Positions 1-6,732 of a stretch of 18,105 bases of DNA are shown here, one piece after another. Position 1 is the first letter of the stretch. Each line of letters starts with the position of its first letter. This stretch comes from an uncultured Collinsella sp. (lineage in GTDB: Bacteria > Actinomycetota > Coriobacteriia > Coriobacteriales > Coriobacteriaceae): assembly GCA_902474645.1 (NCBI GenBank), contig CABRWN010000023.1, positions 1 through 18,105 of the forward strand. Direction: 5' to 3'. The notes under the pieces were generated by a model that saw nothing but the letters and a program-made list of their open reading frames with translations, was not told where the DNA came from and did not search any database. The position numbers were made by a program, and so were the translations under genes.

Positions 1-30
1 CGGAGGCGCAAAATGCGCCTCCGCCTTTTC
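1..30 (+). terminator. Rho-independent terminator of the gene left of the window
   Basis: A perfect 10-bp stem (CGGAGGCGCA at 1-10 with TGCGCCTCCG at 14-23) closes an AAA loop and is followed by CCTTTTC. The T tract is short, but stem strength and position make a terminator for an upstream gene the simplest reading. Confidence 0.75.
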
Positions 31-136
31 AATGTGATGAAAGTGTGGCGAAATGAGCTTAAAACTTCCGTAAATGTGATAAATGTCACGTTTTACCTAG
101 GGTAAAATGTGGGAAATATCACGTTTACGGAAGTTT
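31..136. promoter_or_regulatory. Large palindrome with CRP-like sites upstream of the AAA+ ATPase gene
   Basis: Positions 62-97 and 101-136 form an imperfect inverted repeat with 36-base arms and a TAG centre; about 30 of 36 positions match. Inside it lie two TGTGR-N6-TCACG sequences (75-90 and 108-123), close to the CRP/FNR-family consensus TGTGA-N6-TCACA. Further TGTGR half-sites occur at 33-37 and 44-48. The four half-sites start 11, 31 and 33 bases apart, near whole helical turns. TAAAAT at 103-108 could be a -10 box inside the palindrome, but I see no good -35. The region ends 19 bases before the ATG at 156. An operator is inferred; the regulator is unknown. Confidence 0.55.
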
Positions 137-155
137 CTTTGCGGGAGGTTCGGTC

Positions 156-1520
156 ATGCAGCGAGATATCATTGCCAAGCTTAACGCTTGGAAAGCGTCA
201 GAATATCGTAAGCCGCTTATCCTTAAGGGGGCGCGCCAGGTTGGAAAGACGTGGGCGCTTAAGGAGTTCGGCCGAACCTCGTACCTCAATTTTGTGTATC
301 TGACGCTCGAGGAGCCGTCACCTGGGGTACAGAGCGAGTACGCTCAGTTTTTCGAAGGTACGCGCGATCCTCGACGGATCATCTCAAATCTTTCCCTGGC
401 ACTTGGACAGCCTATCAATCCCGGCGAAACGCTGCTTATTATTGATGAGATCCAGGATTGTCCTTCTGCAGTCGGCGCCCTTAAATACTTCTGTGACGAG
501 GCCCCCGAGTATCACGTCGCATGCGCAGGGTCTTTGTTGGGCGTTCGCTTGTCCCGTGAGACCAGCGCTTTTCCGGTGGGAAAGGTCGAGTTCATGGAGA
601 TGCGCCCCATGAGCTTTTCCGAGTTTCTGAAAGCCGAGGGCGCTGCAAACTACGACGAATACCTTGGCGGCCTGGATCAGATCGAGACAGTGCCCGATTT
701 CTTCCATGTCCGTCTCGTCGAGCATCTTCGTCGTTATTTTGCATGCGGCGGCATGCCAGAGGCTCTTGGCCGGTGGGTGGAGACGGGCGATATCGTTCAG
801 GTCGATAAGGTGTTGTCTGATCTCTTGGATTCCTACGAGCGCGATTTTGCCAAGCATGGTGGCCGTGCGCAGTTCGCCAAGCTTTCGCAAATATGGAACT
901 CGATTCCAGCTCAGTTGGCGCGCGAGAACAAAAAGTTCGTTTGGGGTGCGGTGCGCGAGGGGGCTCGTGCTCGAGAATACGAGGATGCTCTGGAATGGCT
1001 TGCCGATGCTGGGCTCATCACGGCGGTTCGCCTTAATGCTGCCGGTGGTGTGCCGCTCTCTGCGTACGATGACCTCAAGGCATTTAAAGTCTACTGTCTT
1101 GATGTCGGCTTGCTGCGCCGCATGGCAAGGCTGGATGCGTCCGCTTTTGCCATCTCGGATGCGCTATTTTCGGAGTTCAAAGGTTCGTTCGCCGAGAACT
1201 ATGTGCTTCAGGCATTACTTTCACAGTTAGATGCTGCTCCGCGTTATTGGACAAACGAGAAGCCGAAGCACGAAGTCGATTTTTTGATTCAAGTCGGAAA
1301 CGAAATCGTTCCCGTCGAGGTCAAATCGGGAGAGGTCGTTCATTCCAAGAGCCTTAAGTACTATGCCGACAAGCATGCGGAGACGACTCCATTGAGGGTC
1401 CGCTACTCACTTAAGAACCTAAAGCTCGACGACGGGGTGCTCAACATTCCGTTGTATTTGGCTGATCGATCTGTCCCTCTTATCAAAAAGGCGCTTGATT
1501 GTGCGCATCTTGACGTTTAG
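156..1520 (+). CDS. AAA+ ATPase with DUF4143-type C-terminal domain
   Basis: This 454-residue protein belongs to the widespread ATP-binding family with an N-terminal AAA_14 domain and a C-terminal DUF4143 domain. Walker A is GARQVGKT (residues 25-32) and Walker B is LLIIDEIQ (93-100). A GSLLG motif follows in the sensor region. Near the C terminus, HEVDF (372-376) and VEVKSG (387-392) give the E-x-D...E-V-K pattern of a PD-(D/E)XK-like nuclease fold, common in this family. The start is supported by GGGAGG at 143-148, seven bases before the ATG. The gene is monocistronic and convergent with the AraC regulator; I see no strong terminator in the 64 bases between. The role of the family is not established; it is often an orphan gene present in several copies per genome. 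Family assignment is firm, function is not. Confidence 0.85.
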   Translation: MQRDIIAKLNAWKASEYRKPLILKGARQVGKTWALKEFGRTSYLNFVYLTLEEPSPGVQSEYAQFFEGTRDPRRIISNLSLALGQPINPGETLLIIDEIQDCPSAVGALKYFCDEAPEYHVACAGSLLGVRLSRETSAFPVGKVEFMEMRPMSFSEFLKAEGAANYDEYLGGLDQIETVPDFFHVRLVEHLRRYFACGGMPEALGRWVETGDIVQVDKVLSDLLDSYERDFAKHGGRAQFAKLSQIWNSIPAQLARENKKFVWGAVREGARAREYEDALEWLADAGLITAVRLNAAGGVPLSAYDDLKAFKVYCLDVGLLRRMARLDASAFAISDALFSEFKGSFAENYVLQALLSQLDAAPRYWTNEKPKHEVDFLIQVGNEIVPVEVKSGEVVHSKSLKYYADKHAETTPLRVRYSLKNLKLDDGVLNIPLYLADRSVPLIKKALDCAHLDV

Positions 1521-1584
1521 ATCCTGGGTGAGCTGACGGGCGGCGGCTAATTAATCGCTCCGTTACGGCCAGGGAGCTTGGGCC

Positions 1585-2589
1585 TTAGCGATGCTTGCTT
1601 CGCCAAGCGGTGGGGGTGGTGCCGGTGTGTTGTTTGAAGGCTTGGGCGAAGGCGGCCTGCTGAGGGTAGCCTAGACGCTCTGCCACCTGCGCTATCGTGA
1701 GCGCGCTATCGGCCAAAAGGTCCTGTGCTCGCTCCATGCGGCGTCTGCGAATGTAGGCGCCCAGGGACTCGCCGGTTTGGGCCTTAAAGGTGGCGCATAG
1801 TTTGGAGCGGCTTGTGTAGAGCCTCTCGGCCACCTCGTTGATACCCACGCGTCTGCCTTTGTCGAGCGCGCGCTCAATCATTGCCGTTGCTTCTTCGGCA
1901 ATGGTTATGCTGACGCGTGTGTCTGCCGCCTGCCGCGCCTGCTTGTGGGCCGCGCGCGAACAGGCGAGCTCCGCGACCATGGTCTCCACGATGCTCTGCA
2001 TATAGACGTGTCCGCCTACGGTGCGGGCGCGGTCCTCGTTAATCCGGCGCAGCGTGTGGCAGATGGCAGACGTCGCTTCCTCGTGCCATGGCTCGGCAAA
2101 CGCCTCAAAGATTCCTGCGAACTCGGTGGGATAGCGGTGCTCCAGTTCGTCAAAATATCCAGGCAAAAAGAGCACCGAGCGCGAGTGGTAGAGTTGCCCT
2201 GCAAACAGCGGGCTTAATTCCTCGCCACAGCTATCTTGGATAAAGCTGCAAACGGCATTGTTTGGCCACGGTCCATGCAATGGTTTGAGGTTCGCGGGCG
2301 TTATGCCAGCCTCGGGCATGCATGTAAGTGTGGGCGCGCTGACCTCGCTCACGCAGGCGTATGGCTCGGGTGTGTATTCGGCCAGGTACATATCGTGCGT
2401 CGGGGTGATGAAATGCTCCATGACGATGCAGGCAGGGGAGAGAGGCATGATCCATGCGCGGCCGTGCGCCCGATCGTTTGCCACCTCGCCGGTAAAGACA
2501 GCGCCCTTGCCGGAAAGCTCCAGGCCAAACTGCTCAAACTGTGGTGCATAGAGCTCGGTTATGTCGGTCGCGGCCCGATGCATTTTCAA
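1585..2589 (-). CDS. AraC-family transcriptional regulator
   Basis: This 334-residue protein ends in an AraC-type double helix-turn-helix domain from about residue 225 to the C terminus. The first HTH is around INEVAERLYTSRSKLCATF and the second around IAQVAERLGYPQQAAFAQAF, followed by the typical GTTPTAWR end. The N-terminal 200 residues would be the sensor part and match no ligand domain I can name. The start shown is TTG at 2589, set by AAGGAAGGGG just upstream; an ATG two codons later (2583) is nearly as good. It is divergent from the ABC transporter operon, a layout like YbtA beside ybtPQ, so it probably controls that operon and itself. Ligand unknown; an iron-metallophore complex is a guess from context. 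Confidence 0.9.
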   Translation of the reverse strand: MKMHRAATDITELYAPQFEQFGLELSGKGAVFTGEVANDRAHGRAWIMPLSPACIVMEHFITPTHDMYLAEYTPEPYACVSEVSAPTLTCMPEAGITPANLKPLHGPWPNNAVCSFIQDSCGEELSPLFAGQLYHSRSVLFLPGYFDELEHRYPTEFAGIFEAFAEPWHEEATSAICHTLRRINEDRARTVGGHVYMQSIVETMVAELACSRAAHKQARQAADTRVSITIAEEATAMIERALDKGRRVGINEVAERLYTSRSKLCATFKAQTGESLGAYIRRRRMERAQDLLADSALTIAQVAERLGYPQQAAFAQAFKQHTGTTPTAWRSKHR

Positions 2590-2631
2590 AAGCGTCCCCT
2601 TCCTTTGCGGAAACGTCCACGCCTGGCTCGA

Positions 2632-2668
2632 TTGTGTGCCTTGGCTAACATATCAATGATAAGTTGAT
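2632..2668 (+). promoter_or_regulatory. Possible ABC operon promoter overlapping small inverted repeats
   Basis: TTGTGT (2632-2637) and AATGAT (2655-2660), 17 bases apart, are a weak promoter candidate reading toward the ABC genes. TATCA-A-TGATA (2651-2661) and ATCAA-N7-TTGAT (2652-2668) are overlapping inverted repeats that also cover the -10 box of the divergent AraC promoter. A shared operator would couple both transcripts. This is inference from layout only. Confidence 0.35.
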
Positions 2669-2684
2669 TGAGGTTAACTCTCAA
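2656..2684 (-). promoter_or_regulatory. Predicted sigma-70-type promoter of the AraC regulator gene
   Basis: On the minus strand TTGAGA (2684-2679) and TATCAT (2661-2656) are separated by exactly 17 bases; each differs from consensus at one position. This gives a 5' leader of roughly 60 nt before the TTG start at 2589. Confidence 0.6.
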
Positions 2685-2703
2685 GCCGTCAGAAGGGAAC
2701 CTC

Positions 2704-4530
2704 ATGGCAAAGGAATCAAAAAGGGAAGGCGGCGGTATCGGCGAGCTGCTTGCATATGCCGGTGACCGCAAATTCCTAACGTATTTGGGCATGGCGCTCT
2801 CGGCGCTCTCGCAGCTGCTGAGCTTTGGCCCGTACGTGTGCATTTGGCTTGTCGCGCGCGATCTGATCGCCGTGGCACCTAACTGGAGCGAAGCCACCGA
2901 TATCGCGATGTATGGCTGGGGGGCAGTGGGTTTTGCCCTGGCAAGCATCGTAGTTTATTTCGTGGGGCTCATGTGCACGCACCTGTCTGCGTTTCGCTGC
3001 GCGTCCAATATCCGCAAGACTACGAGCGAGCACCTGCTTAAGCTGCCGCTTGGCTACTTTGACACGCACGCCACCGGTGAGCTGCGTCGTGTTGTAGACG
3101 GATGCGCCGCCTCCACCGAGACTTTGCTCGCGCACATGCTGCCCGATATCGCAGGCGCCGTCGCCATGGTCGTGGGCTTGCTCGTGCTGCTTTTCGCGCT
3201 CGATTGGCGTTTGGGGGCGGCATGCCTTATCTCGGTCGTCGTTTCGTTTGGCGCCATGGCCACCACGATGAGCGGCAAAGGCGCCGAGTTCATGAAGGCC
3301 TACATGGGAGCGCTGGTCAAGATGAACAAGACCGGCACCGAATACGTACGCGGTATTCCCGTGGTCAAGGTGTTTCAGCAGACGGTCTACTCCTTCAAGG
3401 CCTTCCACGATGCGATCGCCGAATACGCCGACATGGCACAAAGCTATGCGGGCACGTTCTGCCGAGGTCCGCAGGTACTCAACCTTACCGCGCTCAATGG
3501 CCTTGTGGCATTCCTGCTGCCCGTGGCGTTGCTGTTGGCGCCGGGCGAGACGGACTTCGCACATTTTATGGCCAGCTTCACGTTTTACGCGATATTTTCT
3601 GCCGTGGTACCGACGGCCATGACCAAGCTCATGTTTGTGGGCGAGGCTTCTCAGATGAGTGCCGATTCGCTGGCTCGTATTCGAAGCGTCATGGATTCCA
3701 AGCAGCTCTCCGTGCCCGCCCAACCCAAGCACCCTGCCGGCAGCGACGTGCGATTTGAGGATGTGAGCTTTACCTACGAGGGCGCCGAAGCGCCTGCCGT
3801 CAACCATGCGAGTTTTAGCGTTCCCGCTGGTAGTACCCTCGCCCTTGTGGGTCCTTCGGGCGGCGGCAAGTCAACCTGCGCAAGCCTGGTCCCGCGTTTT
3901 TGGGATGTCTCCTCGGGTCGAGTGCTCGTAGACGGCGTGGACGTTCGCGATATGGATCCGCACGAGCTTATGGACCAGGTCGCCTTCGTGTTCCAGACCA
4001 ACCAGCTGTTCCGGCAAACACTTGCCGATAATGTGCGCGCCTCCAAGCCTACGGCCACTGACGACGAAGTGCGTGCGGCCCTCTCCGCAGCTCAGTGCGA
4101 CGACATTGTGGCCAAGCTCCCACGGGGCATCAATACCATGCTCGGCGCTGGTGGAGCATATCTTTCGGGCGGCGAGGTCCAGCGCGTGGCACTCGCCCGC
4201 GCAATCCTTAAAGACGCGCCTATCGTGGTGCTCGATGAGGCCACGGCGTTTGCCGATCCCGAGAACGAGGCGCTCATCCAGCGCGCCTTTAGCAAGCTGG
4301 CGGCGGGCCGCACGGTCATTATGATTGCGCACCGACTCTCGACTGTAGTTGGCGCAGACCAAATCGTGGTGCTCAACCAGGGCAGCGTGCAGGAGTCGGG
4401 TACCCATGCCGAGTTGCTGTCCCAAGAGGGTCTGTATGCCAAGATGTGGGCCGAGTACGAGCAGGCCGCGAGCTGGAAAATCGCTGCAGCGACCGCGGAC
4501 GCCGCCGTCACGAAGGGAGGCGAGGCCTAA
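2704..4530 (+). CDS. ABC half-transporter (membrane + ATPase), first subunit of a heterodimer
   Basis: The 608-residue protein has an exporter-fold membrane domain (about residues 20-320, six hydrophobic segments) fused to an ABC ATPase. Walker A is GPSGGGKST (383-391), the signature LSGGE lies at 487-491, Walker B ends in LDE (D511, E512) and the H-loop is H543. The Walker B/D-loop stretch reads DEATAFADPENE instead of the usual SxLD form; I associate this with siderophore importers of the IrtA/YbtP/YbtQ type, which use an exporter fold. ATG 2704 follows AAGGGA at suitable distance; an in-frame TTG at 2668 lacks such a site. The next gene starts on the base after its stop, so the two are co-translated. 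Substrate is unproven: metallophore import is the leading idea, drug or peptide export the alternative. Confidence 0.85.
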   Translation: MAKESKREGGGIGELLAYAGDRKFLTYLGMALSALSQLLSFGPYVCIWLVARDLIAVAPNWSEATDIAMYGWGAVGFALASIVVYFVGLMCTHLSAFRCASNIRKTTSEHLLKLPLGYFDTHATGELRRVVDGCAASTETLLAHMLPDIAGAVAMVVGLLVLLFALDWRLGAACLISVVVSFGAMATTMSGKGAEFMKAYMGALVKMNKTGTEYVRGIPVVKVFQQTVYSFKAFHDAIAEYADMAQSYAGTFCRGPQVLNLTALNGLVAFLLPVALLLAPGETDFAHFMASFTFYAIFSAVVPTAMTKLMFVGEASQMSADSLARIRSVMDSKQLSVPAQPKHPAGSDVRFEDVSFTYEGAEAPAVNHASFSVPAGSTLALVGPSGGGKSTCASLVPRFWDVSSGRVLVDGVDVRDMDPHELMDQVAFVFQTNQLFRQTLADNVRASKPTATDDEVRAALSAAQCDDIVAKLPRGINTMLGAGGAYLSGGEVQRVALARAILKDAPIVVLDEATAFADPENEALIQRAFSKLAAGRTVIMIAHRLSTVVGADQIVVLNQGSVQESGTHAELLSQEGLYAKMWAEYEQAASWKIAAATADAAVTKGGEA

Positions 4531-6288
4531 ATGTTCGCCTCATTCCAAAAGAAGTATTTCCTATCCGATAAAGGCGTCGCCGGCGTAAAACGCGGCATTT
4601 TCTGGACTACGCTCACCAATCTCATTACCATGGCCGGCATGGGCTTTTTATTCCTGGTCATGGCAGGTTTTGTCGAACATCTCGCCAGCGGGGCTGACCT
4701 GCCGGATGCCCTGCCGATCGTGGGCGGCCTTCTGGTCTTTTTCGTGTTGCTCTTTGCCTCTAACTGGCAGCAGTATTACTACACCTACTGCATCTTTTAC
4801 GAGGAGTGCGGCAAGCAGCGTATGGAGATTGCCGAGCGCTTGCGCAAACTGCCGCTGTCATTTTTTGGTCGTCGTGATCTTGCCGATTTAACCGAGACCA
4901 TCATGGGTGACGTCCAGGCCATGGAGCACGCCTACAGCCACGTGCTGGGAGAGCTTTGGGGTGCCATCATCGCAAGCGCCATCGTGTTCGTGGCGTCGCT
5001 GTTCTTTTGCTGGCAGCTGGCGATTGCGGCGTTTTGGAGCGTTCCCGTGGCCTTTGCCGTGCTGTATCTAACACGCGGCCCCATGACCCCGGTGTTCGAT
5101 CGCGTGCGCGCCGAGAAGGTCAAAGTCACTGAGGCTATTCAAGAGACACTCGACTGCGTTCGCGAGATCCGCGCCACCAACCAGGAGGCCCATTATCTTG
5201 AGGGACTCAACGTCGTGATCGATGCCGAGGAGCGCGAGACCACCAAGGGCGAGCTCGCTAACGGGCTTTTGGTCAACTCCGCCTTTGCCATCCTGCGTCT
5301 GGGCATTGCCACCACGCTGGTCACGGGCGCCGCGATGGTTACCTCGGGGCGGGTCGACTTTTTGGTGATGTTTGCCTTCTTGCTTATGGTGAGCCGCATC
5401 TATGCACCCTTTGACCAAGCGTTAATGTTAATGTCCGAGCTATTTGCCGCCGAGTCGTCTGCCAAGCGCATGCGTTCCATCATGGAAGAGCCTGTGGCAC
5501 GGGGCAGCGAGAAATTTGAGCCCGTGGGCCACGATGTGGTGTTCGATCGCGTGGCATTTGGCTATGGTGCGGGCGAGGACGGCCGCGCCGGCGAGAAAGT
5601 TCTTACCGATGTGAGCTTTACCGCCAAGGAAGGTGAGGTCACGGCACTGGTCGGTCCTTCGGGTTCCGGTAAGTCTACGGTGAGCCGCCTGGCCGCGCGC
5701 TTTTGGGATGCCACCGAAGGCACGGTCACCGTGGGTGGCGTGGATGTTGCGAGCGTCGATCCCGAGGTACTGCTGCGTGATTACGCCATTGTGTTCCAAG
5801 ACGTGTTGCTCTTTGATGACACGGTGATGGGAAACATCCGCCTCGGGCGTCGTGATGCCACCGATGAGGAAGTGCTTGCGGCCGCGCGTGCCGCCAACTG
5901 CGACGAGTTCGTGAACCGCATGCCGCAGGGCTACGACACCATGATCGGCGAGAACGGCTCCAAACTCTCCGGTGGCGAGCGCCAGCGCATCTCCATCGCC
6001 CGCGCGCTGCTCAAAGACGCGCCCATCGTGCTGTTGGACGAGGCGACGGCAAGCTTGGATGTGGAGAATGAGACCGTGGTACAGCAGGCGCTCTCCCGTC
6101 TGCTTGCAGGTAAGACGGTTATCGTTATTGCCCACCGTATGCGTACGGTGGAAAATGCCGACAAAATCGTTGTGCTCAAGGATGGTGTGGTTGCCGAGCA
6201 GGGCACTCCGGCGCAGCTTAAGGCGGCAGGCGGAGAATTTGCCCGCATGGTCGCACTGCAAAAGGAAGCGGCTGCCTGGCAGCTGTAG
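4531..6288 (+). CDS. ABC half-transporter (membrane + ATPase), second subunit of a heterodimer
   Basis: The 585-residue partner has the same order of parts: membrane domain in about the first 310 residues, then the ATPase. Walker A is GPSGSGKST (375-383), the signature LSGGE is at 479-483, Walker B ends in LDE (D503, E504), the D-loop is the canonical ASLD and the H-loop is H535. Its ATPase is thus fully canonical, while the first subunit has an altered D-loop. GGGAGGCGAGG within the last codons of the preceding gene serves as ribosome binding site, with zero intergenic bases. The protein should form a heterodimer with its neighbour in the cytoplasmic membrane. A perfect palindrome follows one base after the stop. 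Confidence 0.87.
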   Translation: MFASFQKKYFLSDKGVAGVKRGIFWTTLTNLITMAGMGFLFLVMAGFVEHLASGADLPDALPIVGGLLVFFVLLFASNWQQYYYTYCIFYEECGKQRMEIAERLRKLPLSFFGRRDLADLTETIMGDVQAMEHAYSHVLGELWGAIIASAIVFVASLFFCWQLAIAAFWSVPVAFAVLYLTRGPMTPVFDRVRAEKVKVTEAIQETLDCVREIRATNQEAHYLEGLNVVIDAEERETTKGELANGLLVNSAFAILRLGIATTLVTGAAMVTSGRVDFLVMFAFLLMVSRIYAPFDQALMLMSELFAAESSAKRMRSIMEEPVARGSEKFEPVGHDVVFDRVAFGYGAGEDGRAGEKVLTDVSFTAKEGEVTALVGPSGSGKSTVSRLAARFWDATEGTVTVGGVDVASVDPEVLLRDYAIVFQDVLLFDDTVMGNIRLGRRDATDEEVLAAARAANCDEFVNRMPQGYDTMIGENGSKLSGGERQRISIARALLKDAPIVLLDEATASLDVENETVVQQALSRLLAGKTVIVIAHRMRTVENADKIVVLKDGVVAEQGTPAQLKAAGGEFARMVALQKEAAAWQL

Positions 6289-6289
6289 G

Positions 6290-6322
6290 AATATGACAAA
6301 GGGACAGTCCCTTTGTCATATT
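6290..6322. repeat. Perfect 33-bp palindrome after the ABC operon
   Basis: AATATGACAAAGGGAC (6290-6305) and its exact reverse complement (6307-6322) are separated by a single A. There is no T tract on either side, so a classic Rho-independent terminator is unlikely, though the stem could protect the mRNA 3' end. The exactness suggests a dispersed palindromic repeat. Confidence 0.7.
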
Positions 6323-6349
6323 GAGTTCATCCTCATAGTTTCCAAAAAG

Positions 6350-6388
6350 TTAGCCATTGTTGACCAAATAGTTATACTAAACTATTTT
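6350..6388 (+). promoter_or_regulatory. Predicted promoter region of the metal-ATPase operon
   Basis: Two overlapping candidates exist: TTAGCC (6350-6355)-17-TATACT (6373-6378) and TTGACC (6360-6365)-17-TATTTT (6383-6388). An inverted repeat ATAGTT-N6-AACTAT (6368-6373 with 6380-6385) lies over both and could be an operator, for instance of a metal-responsive regulator. Confidence 0.45.
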
Positions 6389-6420
6389 CAAAAGCGTGCT
6401 CGAGCAAACTAATGAACTCG

Positions 6421-6453
6421 GGTGCTAAGGCACCATGCCGCGCTTGTGCGGCA
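6421..6453 (+). promoter_or_regulatory. Two tandem hairpins in the 5' leader of the metal-ATPase operon
   Basis: GGTGC-TAAG-GCACC (6421-6434) and TGCCGC-N6-GCGGCA (6436-6453) sit side by side and end two bases before the AGGGAG ribosome binding site (6456-6461). They may control translation or stability. They do not match a riboswitch class that I know. Confidence 0.4.
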
Positions 6454-6468
6454 AAAGGGAGAAGCAAC

Positions 6469-6714
6469 ATGAAGAAGTCGACGTTTAACACCCTGCTTGT
6501 CGGTGGCGGTTTTCTGCTTGGTACGGCCGGCATCAAGCTGCTCACCAGCGCTCCGGTAAAGAATGCCTGCGTGCAGGGCATTGCGTGCGGTATGCGCGTC
6601 AAGAACTGCTACCAGGACATGGTCGAGCAGGCCAAGGCCAATGTCGATGACATGGTTGCCGAGGCTGCCTACATCACCCAGAGCGAGGCCGCTGCTGATG
6701 AGGCAGCCGAGTAA
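6469..6714 (+). CDS. Small DUF6110-type protein, partner of the P-type ATPase
   Basis: The 81-residue protein starts MKKSTFNTLLVGGGFLLGTA; the Gly-rich hydrophobic segment (about residues 7-25) looks like one membrane anchor. A charged, probably helical tail follows (VEQAKANVDDMVAEAAY). The pattern GTAGIKLLTS followed by a helical tail is what I recall of the DUF6110 family, which often precedes metal P-type ATPases. ATG 6469 is chosen because AGGGAG stands seven bases before it; an earlier in-frame ATG at 6412 has no such site and would be followed by a non-conserved-looking stretch. The ATPase gene begins 18 bases after the stop, so they form an operon. It may be an accessory or assembly subunit; function unknown. 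Confidence 0.78.
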   Translation: MKKSTFNTLLVGGGFLLGTAGIKLLTSAPVKNACVQGIACGMRVKNCYQDMVEQAKANVDDMVAEAAYITQSEAAADEAAE

Positions 6715-6732
6715 CGCTCCTAGGCACAAACT

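Noticed and set aside
2776..3807. 343-residue minus-strand frame inside the first ABC gene
   Set aside because: It is a mirror of a high-GC coding frame; the His/Arg/Gly-rich translation has no family features.
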